A program made the translations under genes and the position numbers. Positions 33,785-42,206 of a stretch of DNA of 64,000 nt are shown piece after piece (the first letter of the stretch is position 1; every line of letters begins with the position of its first letter). This stretch comes from DASUBV01 sp035532295. Its GTDB lineage: Bacteria > Actinomycetota > Actinomycetes > Streptosporangiales > Streptosporangiaceae. The stretch is from contig DATKRH010000112.1 of assembly GCA_035532295.1 (NCBI GenBank), forward strand, positions 3,797 through 67,796. Reading direction: 5' to 3'. The notes beneath the pieces were generated by a model that worked only from the letters and a program-made list of their open reading frames with translations, ran no database searches and was not told where the DNA came from.

Positions 33785-34939
33785 TCAGGCATCGACGATG
33801 ACCAGGTCGCGGGTCCCGTTGTTGAGGCGCTGACAGCCCTGCTCAGTGCATACCACGATGTCCTCGATCCGAGCCCCGTGCGGCCCGGGGTAGATGCCCG
33901 GCTCGATCGAGAACGCGTTCCCCGGCTCCAGCGGGTCACGGTTACCCGACACGATGTAGGGGTCCTCATGGCTCTCCAGGCCGATCCCGTGCCCGGTCCG
34001 GTGCATGAAGTACGCGCCGTATCCGGCCGCGGCGATCGGCTCGCGGGCCGCCGCGTCCACGGCCTCCGCGGCGATGCCGGGCCGCACGGCCGCGCACGCT
34101 GCCTCCTGCGCCGCCTGCAGGACCCGGTAGTACTCGGCGAAGTCCGGCGGAGGCGGGCCGATCACGTAGGTGCGCGTGCAGTCGGAGCAGTACCCGCTGG
34201 GCATCGTCCCGCCGATATCCACCACCACGGCATCGCCGGGCGCCAGCACGCGGTCAGCGGGCGCGTGATGCGGGCTGGCCGCGTTCGGCCCGGAGGCGAC
34301 GATGGCGAAGTCGACCTGGGCGTGCCCCTCCTCGATGATCGCGTCGCCGATGTCGGCCGCCACCTCCCGCTCGGTGCGGCCCGGCCGGAGCCAGCCGGGG
34401 ACCCGGGCGTGCACCCGGTCGATCGCCTCGCCCGCGGCCGCCAGCGCCGCCACCTCGGCCGGGGTCTTGCGGGCGCGCAGCCCGCGCAGCGCGAGGCTGG
34501 CCAGCTCCTGGCGGGCGCCGGGCAGGGCCGCGCGCATTCGCAGCACCATCAGGGCCCACATCCGGTCCGACAAGCCCACCGCGGCGACGCCGGGCAGCCG
34601 CGCCGCGACCAGCGCGTACGGGTCGTCGGTCTCGTCCCAGCCGATGATCTCCAGGCCCAGGCCGCCCGCCGGGGACGCCTGCGCCGCCGGCAGCTCCAGG
34701 TTCGGAACCAGCAGGAACGGATCGCGCGCCGCGCCCGCCGCGCCCTCCCCTGGCACTACCAGGCAGGTCAGCCGCTCTAGCTGGTGCGCCGCGTAGCCGG
34801 TCACGTAGCGCAGGTCCGGTCCCGGCGTCAGCAGCAGGGCGTCCAGTCCCGCGGCGCCGGCGGCTGCCGCCGCGGCGGCGAGCCGGGCGGCCGGGTACAG
34901 GTCGCGGTCCGCGTGATTACCTTGTGCCGTGCTGCCCAC
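33785..34939 (-). CDS. M24B Xaa-Pro peptidase-like metallopeptidase
   Basis: 384 aa from a GTG preceded by GGGAGGA. The N-terminal creatinase-like domain (PGPDLRYVTGYAAHQ) and the C-terminal pita-bread domain carry all five metal ligands: Asp in VVVDIGG, Asp in GYCSDCTRTY, His in RTGHGIGLESHE, Glu in AFSIEPGIY and Glu in ARIEDIVV. It is thus a normal dinuclear aminopeptidase P/prolidase-type enzyme, cleaving X-Pro bonds in the cytoplasm. It provides a useful contrast with the altered M24 protein at 2780-4165. It is monocistronic and converges on the sugar transporter. Confidence 0.92.
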   Translation of the reverse strand: MGSTAQGNHADRDLYPAARLAAAAAAAGAAGLDALLLTPGPDLRYVTGYAAHQLERLTCLVVPGEGAAGAARDPFLLVPNLELPAAQASPAGGLGLEIIGWDETDDPYALVAARLPGVAAVGLSDRMWALMVLRMRAALPGARQELASLALRGLRARKTPAEVAALAAAGEAIDRVHARVPGWLRPGRTEREVAADIGDAIIEEGHAQVDFAIVASGPNAASPHHAPADRVLAPGDAVVVDIGGTMPSGYCSDCTRTYVIGPPPPDFAEYYRVLQAAQEAACAAVRPGIAAEAVDAAAREPIAAAGYGAYFMHRTGHGIGLESHEDPYIVSGNRDPLEPGNAFSIEPGIYPGPHGARIEDIVVCTEQGCQRLNNGTRDLVIVDA

Positions 34940-35088
34940 TGGCGTCCTCCCGTCACGGTGACCGCACCCCCGCGCGGTCGCTTCGCCCGCCGCATCATCT
35001 CACGCCGGAGAATTGCGTCCCCATCTAGACACGGACGCCCTACATGCTTCACGCTTGGTGCACAACAGCTGACCTGATGTGAACCGTG

Positions 35089-35958
35089 ATGAGTTCTGAG
35101 ACTGTCGAGGTTCGTGCCCCTCAACCGGGCCCCGCTGCACAGCAGCCACGCCCCGGGCAGCGTCCGAAAATGACGCGCCCGGAGGCGTCTTTTGCGCGCA
35201 CGGAAATAGCGGACCCCCCCGGCCGGGAGGTCAGGCTCGCGGCCGAGCTCGCGCAGCAGCGGCACGTCACGGTGGAGCTGCAGCACGCGATCCTGCCGCT
35301 GCACGACGAGCCGTTCGACCTGCCCGGCCTGCGGGCCGTCGTTCGCTACCTGCCCGCCTCGCATGACAGCCGGGTGGGCGGCGACTGGTACATCACCGCC
35401 GAGATGCCGAGCGGCCTGGTGCTGATCGCCCTCGGCGACGTCGCCGGCCACGGCCTGGCGGCGGCGGCCGGGATGGCCCGGCTGCGCGGCGCCCTCGCCG
35501 GGCTGGCGATCACCGGTGCCCCGCCGCAGCAGCTGGTGGGCTGGCTCAACGAGCTGGTCTGGCACGTCGATGACGAGCACACGGCGTCGGTGGTGGCGGG
35601 CTACTTCGACCCGGCTAACCGGGTGCTGACCTGGGCGCAGGCCGGGCATCCCCCGCCCGTGCTGGTCCGCGGCCCCGATGCCTGGCCGCTGACGCAGCCC
35701 GAGGGCATCCTGCTGGGCGCCGGCGACCGCGGCTATCAGGTCGCCAGCCAGCAGCTTTACGTCGGCGACCTGCTGCTGCTCTACAGTGACGGCCTCGTCG
35801 AGCGGCGCAATCAGTCCATCGACGACGGGCTGTCCACCGTGGTGGACGCCGCCTGCGGGATTACCGACCCCGACGTCGTCATCGGCAAGGTGCTGGGCGC
35901 CATGGGCAATACCGCGACCGACGACGACACCTGCCTGGTGGCACTGCAGGTGCTCTAG
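35089..35958 (+). CDS. SpoIIE/RsbU-type PP2C serine phosphatase
   Basis: 289 aa. An N-terminal unstructured stretch (about 40 residues, Pro/Gln-rich) and a linker helix (LAAELAQQRHVTVELQHAILP) precede the PP2C-like domain. Visible motifs are SRVGGDWYITAEMPSG, ALGDVAGHGLAAAAGMARLR, AQAGHPPPVL, LLYSDGLVERR and ATDDDTCLVAL. Family members usually have GGDWYD; here the second Asp is Ile102, while the other acidic ligands (Asp99, GDV and DDD) remain. There is no PAS, GAF or receiver domain, so the sensor must be a partner. Such phosphatases act on anti-anti-sigma factors. ATG 35089 follows a GTG one codon earlier. Confidence 0.88.
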   Translation: MSSETVEVRAPQPGPAAQQPRPGQRPKMTRPEASFARTEIADPPGREVRLAAELAQQRHVTVELQHAILPLHDEPFDLPGLRAVVRYLPASHDSRVGGDWYITAEMPSGLVLIALGDVAGHGLAAAAGMARLRGALAGLAITGAPPQQLVGWLNELVWHVDDEHTASVVAGYFDPANRVLTWAQAGHPPPVLVRGPDAWPLTQPEGILLGAGDRGYQVASQQLYVGDLLLLYSDGLVERRNQSIDDGLSTVVDAACGITDPDVVIGKVLGAMGNTATDDDTCLVALQVL

Positions 35959-36007
35959 CGCGGTGGCCGCAGGCGTCTGGAACGACCGGCCCGCCTGGAC
36001 AGCGCTA
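35956..36007. terminator. Possible bidirectional hairpin between phosphatase and exonuclease genes
   Basis: TAGCGC (35956-35961) pairs with GCGCTA (36002-36007), and inside it CAGGCG (35970-35975) pairs with CGCCTG (35992-35997). Both outer arms include the stop codons of the convergent genes. The stems are short and interrupted. Confidence 0.35.
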
Positions 36008-36925
36008 ATCCGGGCGGGTGGCCAGGGCCGACAGCAGCCGGCCGAGCGACGAGCCGAGGCCCCAGCGCTCGTCGAGCTCGGCGAGCAGCCGCGGGCTGGC
36101 CGGCCGGGCCGGCAGCTCGCCGCCGGCGTCCGGGACCGGCGCGTCCGTGGCGACCTTGACAACCGCGACCGATGCCTCCAGGTACGCGCGGTCGGTCACC
36201 AGCTTGGCCCGGCTGCCCATCGGGAAGCCGCCGTGCCCGGCGTCCAGCGCCGCCAGGATCGCGTCCACGGTCCCGAACGTCCGCACGAGCGCCGCGGCGG
36301 TCTTCTCCCCCACCCCGGTCACGCCAGGCAGTCCGTCGCTGGGATCACCGCGCAGGGCCGCGAACGCGGCATAGGAGCGGCCGGGAATCTGGTAGCGCTT
36401 CGTGACGGCGGCCTCGTCGACCTCCTCCAGCCTGGCCAGCCCGCGCGCCGTGTACAGGACGCGCACGCCGCGGTCGTCATCGACGACCTGGAACAGGTCC
36501 CGGTCGCCGGTCACCACCTCCACGGGCCCGGCGTCGCGGGCCGCCAGCGTCCCGATCACGTCGTCGGCCTCGTAGCCGGGGGCCGCGGCCATCGTCACCC
36601 CGGCGGCGGCCAGCACCTGCTCGATGACCGGGATCTGCGCGGTCAGGGTGTCGGGCGCCTGCTCGGTACCATCCGGGTTGGCCCGGTGCGCCTTGTAGGA
36701 CGGGAGCGCGGCGGTGCGGAAGGCCGGCCGCCAGTCCGCGTCCATGCACGCGATCAGGCGACTCGGCGTCCGGGCCCGGATCAGCCGCGACATCATGTCC
36801 AGCAGCCCGCGCACGGCGTTCACCGGCGTGCCGTCGGGTGCCGTCATGGTCTCCGGTACACCGTAGAACGCCCGGTAGTACAATGAAGCGCTGTCCAGCA
36901 GCATCAGCGTGCCCACGTCCGCCAT
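36005..36925 (-). CDS. 5'-3' exonuclease (PIN/FEN-like, Pol I N-terminal domain homologue)
   Basis: 306 aa stand-alone flap-exonuclease domain. MLLDSASLYYRAFYG gives the first metal-binding Asp; ACMDADWRPAFRTAALPSYKAHR is the arch region. GYEADDVIGTLA and VVTGDRDLFQVV carry the clustered acidic residues, and RGDPSDGLPGVTGVGEKTAAALVRTFG is the H3TH DNA-binding motif. It is the common actinobacterial paralogue of the PolA N-terminal domain, likely acting in Okazaki-fragment or repair processing. It is adjacent to helY-region genes, as in other actinomycetes. Confidence 0.92.
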   Translation of the reverse strand: MADVGTLMLLDSASLYYRAFYGVPETMTAPDGTPVNAVRGLLDMMSRLIRARTPSRLIACMDADWRPAFRTAALPSYKAHRANPDGTEQAPDTLTAQIPVIEQVLAAAGVTMAAAPGYEADDVIGTLAARDAGPVEVVTGDRDLFQVVDDDRGVRVLYTARGLARLEEVDEAAVTKRYQIPGRSYAAFAALRGDPSDGLPGVTGVGEKTAAALVRTFGTVDAILAALDAGHGGFPMGSRAKLVTDRAYLEASVAVVKVATDAPVPDAGGELPARPASPRLLAELDERWGLGSSLGRLLSALATRPD

Positions 36926-37066
36926 CCTGCCAGGCTCGCCGCCGCGCCGCGGCGCTCCTGAGATCCATACGTTCCCTCTATGAATCTATGAACCTTTGGC
37001 ATTAGATCGGGGAGGGACCTCTCCCTAGGCTGTCCTCATCGGCTCCGGCCAGCTGGGAGGGTAAGC

Positions 37067-37495
37067 ATGACGACTATTAGTCCCGTTCGTACCCGATGTC
37101 CAGGTGAGCTGATCACCGCGATCCGCGGCGCCACGCAGTGCCACGCCGAGCCCGACTGCTCCTTCTCAGTCACCGCCATGGTCTGGCGGCCGGGCCAGGT
37201 GACGCCCATCCACGACCACGTCACCTGGTGCGTCCTCGGCGTCCTGCAGGGCATCGAGTACGAGCAGCTGTACGCGGTCGGTGAGGACGGCAGCTACCTC
37301 CGGGAGGTCGGCCGCAGCCAGAACGGGACCGGTGAGGTCAGCGGGTTCGCCCCGCCGGGCGACATCCACCGGGTGCGCAACCGCGGCGACGACATCGCGA
37401 TCTCCATGCACGTCTACGGGGCCGACATCACCCGCCTCGGCAGCAGCGTGCGCCGCACCTACGACCTTCCGGTCACCGCGCCCCTGCTGGGCTAG
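37067..37495 (+). CDS. Cupin, cysteine-dioxygenase-like metal-dependent protein
   Basis: 142 aa with GGGAGGGTAAGC just before the ATG. The double-stranded beta-helix shows VWRPGQVTPIHDHVTWCVLGVLQGIEYEQLY, where HxH are two iron ligands, and GFAPPGDIHRVRN, the third His. The layout matches small bacterial cysteine/thiol-dioxygenase-like cupins. The usual size is about 170-200 aa, so this is a compact member. The substrate is not determinable; cysteine or 3-mercaptopropionate are family precedents. The stop codon lies in a 16-bp tandem repeat. A TAGGCT hexamer at 37026-37031 may be its -10 element. Confidence 0.8.
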   Translation: MTTISPVRTRCPGELITAIRGATQCHAEPDCSFSVTAMVWRPGQVTPIHDHVTWCVLGVLQGIEYEQLYAVGEDGSYLREVGRSQNGTGEVSGFAPPGDIHRVRNRGDDIAISMHVYGADITRLGSSVRRTYDLPVTAPLLG

Positions 37496-37526
37496 CACCG
37501 TGCCCGGCTAGCACCGTGCCCGGCTA
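37490..37526. repeat. 16-bp tandem repeat across the convergent cupin and GNAT stop codons
   Basis: ggctagcaccgtgccc occurs twice (37490-37505 and 37506-37521), followed by the first bases of a third copy. Each copy contains a TAG; the cupin stop is in the first unit and the GNAT stop (complement) in the partial one. Confidence 0.9.
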
Positions 37527-38075
37527 GCGCAGCTCGCGGACCATGCGCTCTTCCCAGTGGCCGGGTTCGTCCGGCCATACGAGCTGCCGCTGGCCGGTCT
37601 CCCGGAAGCCCATCCGGCGGTAGAACGCCAGGGCCCGCGGGTTGACCTCGGTGACCCACAGGGCGACCTGCTCGGCGCCATCAGCGCGCGCCAGCTCGCA
37701 GATGGCTGCCACCAGGCGGTCGGCGATCCCCTGGCCGCGACCCTGCGGGCTGACCCACATCGAGACCAGATGCCAGGCCGCCGGCTCATCCGGGCCGGGA
37801 GCATGACCCCGGAGCTCTTCGGGGGCCTCGGGGAAGCCGCCCGCCAGCCCGATCAGCCCCGGCTGCGGACCCGGCCCCCAGGCGCCGACGTGCGCGGTCG
37901 ACTCGAGCCGCCCGCGCCAGGTCGCCTCGTCGAAGCCGAGCTCGCGGTCGAGGGTCGAGCTGAAGGCGTAGGGTGCGTCGGCGAGCGCGGTCAGCCGCAC
38001 CTCGCGCAGCGCCGCCCAGTCGGCCGCCACCAGCCTGCGCACCTCGACGGTGCCCGAAGATATTGCCGCTGCCAT
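37524..38075 (-). CDS. GNAT family N-acetyltransferase
   Basis: 183 aa from MAAAISSGTVEVRRLVAADWAALREVRLTAL. The acetyl-CoA loop is SPQGRGQGIADRLVAAI, preceded by LVSMWVS (beta4), and the C-terminal motif VTEVNPRALAFYRRMGFRETG is intact. In-frame codons upstream run through the remnant HD gene and are not part of the protein. The acceptor is unknown; this subgroup includes antibiotic and N-terminal acetylases. No clear ribosome site is seen, so the exact start is moderately uncertain. Confidence 0.88.
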   Translation of the reverse strand: MAAAISSGTVEVRRLVAADWAALREVRLTALADAPYAFSSTLDRELGFDEATWRGRLESTAHVGAWGPGPQPGLIGLAGGFPEAPEELRGHAPGPDEPAAWHLVSMWVSPQGRGQGIADRLVAAICELARADGAEQVALWVTEVNPRALAFYRRMGFRETGQRQLVWPDEPGHWEERMVRELR

Positions 38076-38155
38076 GACCCGAGGGTCGCGCACCCGCCGA
38101 CAGCCTCGCAACCGGATAACCGCAGTCGGCCCGTCGCCCCCACCAGGCGGCACCG

Positions 38156-38382
38156 TCAGACTTCGCCGCCGGAGGCCGCCTGCTTGGCGCGCTCCGGCCA
38201 GCTACCGGATCAGCGCCTTCCGTCGCGGCGATCACCGAGGCGATGACGCTGGCCCGGAACGAATGGTCCGCGACCGACTCGGGCGCGGGGATGCCTGCCA
38301 GGGACCAGCCCGTCCGCTTGTAGCGCTTGAGCAGGCCGATTTCGTAAAGGAAACCCGTGGTGTCCAGTAGCTGGTCGCTCAA
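38156..38382 (-). pseudogene. Remnant of an HD-domain (YfbR/HDDC2-like) phosphohydrolase gene
   Basis: The first about 57 codons are a good N-terminus of a 5'-nucleotidase-like HD protein: FLYEIGLLKRYKRTGWSLAG, then PESVADHSFRASVIASVIA, including the first metal His. After ATEGADPV the similarity stops: the essential HD pair and the rest of the roughly 180-residue fold are missing. A +1 shift there gives WPERAKQAASGGEV and a stop at 38156, possibly the old C-terminus, so an internal deletion is the simplest explanation. It lies directly upstream of the GNAT gene. Confidence 0.6.
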
Positions 38383-38430
38383 CCCGCCTGCCTTTCAGTA
38401 TCCCGGAGATATGGCTTCAGCTCGCTATCG

Positions 38431-41235
38431 TCAGGCGACGGAGGAGTAGGCCACGACGCCGCGGCGCAGCGCGTCGATCGCCTGGCGGGCGGTGTGCGCC
38501 AGCGGGTCCGGGCCCGCCGCCGCGGCGATCTGGTCCAGCAGGTCGATGAGCTGCTTGACGGCCCGGACGAAGTCGCCGGGGGTACGGTCGGCGAGGGCTC
38601 GCTGCAGGTCCAGCCCGCTGGCCCAGGCATGCGCGGTCCACGCGAAGCCGAGGTCGGGCTCGCGCAGGAACGAGAGCCGGTGGCTTCGCTCGACGCCGTC
38701 CAGGTCGCCCCAGAGCCGGACCATGTCGGCGAGGACCTCCCGGACGCCGCCGCCCGGCAGCCGCGGCGGGCTCGCGTCGTCCAGTCTCCGTGACTCGAAG
38801 GTGAGCGCCGAGACGCAGGCGGCCAGCTCCGCGGGCGACAGGCCGGCCCAGGTGCCGCGGCGCAGGCACTCGGCCGCGACGAGGTCGAGCTCGGCGTAGA
38901 GGCGGCCCAGCCGGCGACCCTCCGGCGTGACCTTGTCGCCGTGCACGTAGCCAAGCTCTTCCAGGACCGCGCAGACCCGGTCGAAGGTGCGGGCCAGCAC
39001 GTGGGAGCGGCCGGCTACCCGGTGCTCTAGCGCCTCAATCTCACGTTCCAGCCGCAGGTAGCGCTCGGCCTGCCGCAGGTGCGCCTCCCGGTCCGGGCAC
39101 TGGTGGCAGGGATGCTGGCGCAGCGCCCGGCGCAGCTGCGCGAGCTCGGCGTCATCCGCGGAGCCGGCGTCGCCGCTCCGGCCCGCCCGGCGGGGCCTGG
39201 CCAGCTCGTGACCGGCGAGCTTGTTACGGACCGTCGCGGCCAGGTCGCGGCGCTGGTTGGCCGACCGGCCGCTGAACGAGACCGGAATCCGGATGCGCTC
39301 GATGGCGCTGACGGGCACCGGGAAGTCGGCCAGGGAGAGCCGCTTGACCTGGCGGTTCTCGGTGAGCACGAGCGGCAGTGGCTGGCCGTCGGCGGTCGCG
39401 GGCTCGATCACCACCGCGATCCCGGCGCGCCGGCCGCCGGGCACCTGGATGATGTCTCCGCGGCGCAGCCGACCGAGCGAGGCGATGGCCTCCTCGCGCC
39501 GGGCCGTCGACCGCCGCCGGGCCTGGTCGCCCTCGCGGCTGGACAGCTCCCGGCGCAGCGCGGCGTACCCGGCGATGTCGCCACGCTCGCAGCCGACCGC
39601 GAGCTGCTCCAGCTCCGCCCGGAGCCGGGCGGCCTGCCGGGCCAGGCCCACGACGCCGCGATCGGCCTGAAACTGGGCGAAGGACGACTCCAGCAGCGCG
39701 GCCGCGCGCTGCCGGCCGACCTGGCCGACGAGATTGACCGCCATGTTGTAAGACGGCTGGAAGCTGGAGTTCAGCGGGTAGGTCCGGGTGCCGGCCAGGC
39801 CGGCGACGGACGCGGGGTCCATGCCGGGGTGCCAGAGCACGACCGCGTGCCCCTCCACGTCGATGCCGCGCCGTCCGGCCCGGCCGGTGAGCTGGGTGTA
39901 CTCCCCCGGCGTCAGGTCGGCATGGGTCTCGCCGTTCCACTTGTCCAGCCGCTCGATCACGACCGTCCGGGCCGGCATGTTGATGCCGAGGGCGAGGGTC
40001 TCGGTGGCGAACACGGCCCGGACCAGGCCGGCCTCGAAGAGCTCCTCGACGACCTCCTTGAAGGTGGGGAGCAGCCCCGCGTGGTGCGCGGCGACGCCCC
40101 GCCGCAGGCCGGCCAGCCACGCGTCATAACCGAGCACCGGCAGGTCCCGGTCCGGGATGCCGGCCGTGCGCTCGGCCGCCAGCGCGGTGATCTCGTCGGC
40201 CTCCTCGGGCGTGGTCAGCCGCAGTCCCGCGTCCAGGCACTGCGCGACCGCGGCATCGCAGCCCGCCCGGCTGAAGATGAACGTGATGGCGGGCAGCAGC
40301 CCGGCCGCGTCCAGCCGCGCGATCACCGTCGCGCGGCTCGGCGGCCGGAACCTGGCCGGACGGTGGCCGCCGCGCTGCGGGCGTCCGTAGCCGCCGCGAC
40401 CGTCCCCCTGCCGCTGCCGGTCCCAGCCCTCGCGCTGCGCGATCCGCAGCAGCTCCGGGTTGACCATCGCGCGCCGCTCGCCGTTCTTGCCCCCGCCGTT
40501 CTTCCCCCCGGTACTGCCGTTCTTCCCCCCGCCGCCGTTGCTCCCGGCCGCGGAGAACAGGTCGTACAGCCGGTTACCGGCCAGCATGTGCTGCCAGAGC
40601 GGCACCGGGCGGTGCTCATCCACGATCACCGTGGTCCCGCCCCGCACTTGCGACAGCCACTCCCCGAACTCCTCGGCGTTGCTCACCGTGGCCGACAGCG
40701 CGGTCAGCCGCACCGACTGAGCCAGGTGGATGATCACCTCTTCCCAGACCGCGCCGCGGAACCGGTCGGCCAGGTAGTGCACCTCATCGAGCACGACGTA
40801 GCCCAGGCCGGCCAGCGTCGCGGAGCCCGCGTACAGCATGTTGCGCAGCACCTCGGTGGTCATGACCACGATCGGGGCCTCGCTATTGATGCTGTTGTCG
40901 CCGGTGAGCAGCCCCACGCTGGCGGCGGAGTACCGGCGGACCAGGTCGCTGTACTTCTGGTTCGACAGCGCCTTGATGGGCGTGGTGTAGAAGCACTTCC
41001 TGCCCTCGGCCAGGGCCAGGTGCACGGCGAACTCGCCCGCCACCGTCTTGCCCGATCCGGTCGGCGCGGCGACCAGCACGCCGTGACCGCTGTCCAGCGC
41101 CCGGCAGGCCGCCAGCTGGAACTCGTCGAACTCGAAGTCGTACAGCTGCTGGAATTCCGCCAGCCGGCGGCCGTTCGCCTCGACCCGCCGCCGGGAGGCC
41201 GCGTACCGATCCGCAGGGCTGGCCGGGGTCGTCAT
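38431..41235 (-). CDS. helY: DExH-box RNA/DNA helicase HelY (Ski2-like)
   Basis: 934 aa. Motif I APTGSGKTVAGEFA, Ia TTPIKALSNQKY, II VVLDEVHYLAD (DEVH), III ALSATVSN, then in RecA2 FATETLALGINMPARTVV and TGRAGRRGIDVEGH. The C-terminal half carries the Ski2/Mtr4-like DSHCT region (LCAELDLVAAECLRRGTW... to VRAVKQLIDLLDQI). Between motif III and RecA2 there is a Gly/Lys/Asn repeat insertion (GGKNG units, about residues 236-255). Gene order helY-tatC-tatA-pafC-pafB is the conserved actinobacterial arrangement; transcription runs from paf towards helY. It probably acts in RNA turnover or repair. Confidence 0.93.
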   Translation of the reverse strand: MTTPASPADRYAASRRRVEANGRRLAEFQQLYDFEFDEFQLAACRALDSGHGVLVAAPTGSGKTVAGEFAVHLALAEGRKCFYTTPIKALSNQKYSDLVRRYSAASVGLLTGDNSINSEAPIVVMTTEVLRNMLYAGSATLAGLGYVVLDEVHYLADRFRGAVWEEVIIHLAQSVRLTALSATVSNAEEFGEWLSQVRGGTTVIVDEHRPVPLWQHMLAGNRLYDLFSAAGSNGGGGKNGSTGGKNGGGKNGERRAMVNPELLRIAQREGWDRQRQGDGRGGYGRPQRGGHRPARFRPPSRATVIARLDAAGLLPAITFIFSRAGCDAAVAQCLDAGLRLTTPEEADEITALAAERTAGIPDRDLPVLGYDAWLAGLRRGVAAHHAGLLPTFKEVVEELFEAGLVRAVFATETLALGINMPARTVVIERLDKWNGETHADLTPGEYTQLTGRAGRRGIDVEGHAVVLWHPGMDPASVAGLAGTRTYPLNSSFQPSYNMAVNLVGQVGRQRAAALLESSFAQFQADRGVVGLARQAARLRAELEQLAVGCERGDIAGYAALRRELSSREGDQARRRSTARREEAIASLGRLRRGDIIQVPGGRRAGIAVVIEPATADGQPLPLVLTENRQVKRLSLADFPVPVSAIERIRIPVSFSGRSANQRRDLAATVRNKLAGHELARPRRAGRSGDAGSADDAELAQLRRALRQHPCHQCPDREAHLRQAERYLRLEREIEALEHRVAGRSHVLARTFDRVCAVLEELGYVHGDKVTPEGRRLGRLYAELDLVAAECLRRGTWAGLSPAELAACVSALTFESRRLDDASPPRLPGGGVREVLADMVRLWGDLDGVERSHRLSFLREPDLGFAWTAHAWASGLDLQRALADRTPGDFVRAVKQLIDLLDQIAAAAGPDPLAHTARQAIDALRRGVVAYSSVA
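40480..40545 (-). repeat. 15-bp repeats encoding a GGKNG-rich insertion in HelY
   Basis: gccgttcttgccccc, gccgttcttcccccc, a 6-bp interruption, gccgttcttcccccc and a diverged unit. They encode GGKNG-type pentads in a loop between the two RecA-like domains, where relatives have a short linker. Confidence 0.8.
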
Positions 41236-41265
41236 AGGCCCCAGCCTAGGCGGGCCCGGCCGCCG

Positions 41266-42192
41266 CTAGTCCGGCTGGCCGGTTCCGGCGTCGACTGTCT
41301 GGTCGGCGGCGAGGCCGAACTCGCTCACCTCTTCGGGCGACAGGCCCGGATAGGGGGTCGCGGCCATGAGCCGCGCCCGGCGGCGGTCGTTGAAGAACGC
41401 GAATACCTCGGACAGCTCCACCAGCAGCACGCAGGGCACGGCGAGCAGCAGCATGCTGATCGGGTCCGGGCTGGGCGTGGCCACCGCGGCGAACAGGAAG
41501 ACGCCGAAGATGATCATGCGGCGCCACTTGGCGAATCGCTCGTGGGTCAGCACGTGGGCCAGGTTCAGCAGGACGAAGACGAGCGGCAGCTCGAAGGCGA
41601 TGCCGAAGATCGTCAGCATCGCGATGGCATAGCTCAGGTAGGTGTTAATCGTAATGATCGGCACGACGCCGTGCGGGATCAGGGCGATGAGGAACCGCAG
41701 GCCCTTGGTCATCGCGAAGTAGGCGATCCCGCCGCCCAGCGCGAACAGGGGCACGGACGCGCCGACGAAGAAGTAGGCCCAGCGGCGCTCCCGTGCGTAC
41801 AGGCCGGGAGCGATGAACGCCCAGAGCTGGTAGAGCCAGAGGGGCCCGGAGATGATGACCCCGGTGATGATCGAGATCTTCAGCCGCAGGAACAGCCCGT
41901 CGAAGATCCCGGTGACGAACAGCTGGCACCCGTGACCGGCGCCGGAAACCTGGACGTGGGTGTGCATCGGCAGCCGGCAGTAGGGACTCTCGATGAAGTG
42001 CCAGATATGCGGGTAGAGATACCAGCCCGCGATCGCGCCGACGGTCACGAACAGGAGGGCCTTGAACACGCGGTTGCGCAGCTCACGGATGTGCTCCATG
42101 AGCGGCATGCTGCCGTCCGGATTATGACGGCCACCGGGCAGGCGCAAGCCCGGCCGGTCCGCCGACTCGCCCAGCTCGTCCTGCGTGGCCAT
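41266..42192 (-). CDS. tatC: Twin-arginine translocase subunit TatC
   Basis: 308 aa. Conserved signatures are MPLMEHIRELRNRVFKALLF near the N-terminus, the periplasmic loop with PLW.YQLWAFIAPGLYARERRW, and FGIAFELPLVFVLLNLAHVLTHERFAKWRRM; six transmembrane segments are apparent. A 45-residue N-terminal cytoplasmic tail and an acidic C-terminal tail are typical of actinobacteria. Together with TatA it exports folded proteins carrying RR-signal peptides. It lies 14 nt after tatA. Confidence 0.96.
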   Translation of the reverse strand: MATQDELGESADRPGLRLPGGRHNPDGSMPLMEHIRELRNRVFKALLFVTVGAIAGWYLYPHIWHFIESPYCRLPMHTHVQVSGAGHGCQLFVTGIFDGLFLRLKISIITGVIISGPLWLYQLWAFIAPGLYARERRWAYFFVGASVPLFALGGGIAYFAMTKGLRFLIALIPHGVVPIITINTYLSYAIAMLTIFGIAFELPLVFVLLNLAHVLTHERFAKWRRMIIFGVFLFAAVATPSPDPISMLLLAVPCVLLVELSEVFAFFNDRRRARLMAATPYPGLSPEEVSEFGLAADQTVDAGTGQPD

Positions 42193-42206
42193 CTCGGGGG
42201 GCCGGG

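Noticed and set aside
37786..38382. A 198-codon minus-strand frame read as a complete HD protein
   Set aside because: Only the first about 57 codons match the family; the rest is the out-of-phase shadow of the GNAT gene.
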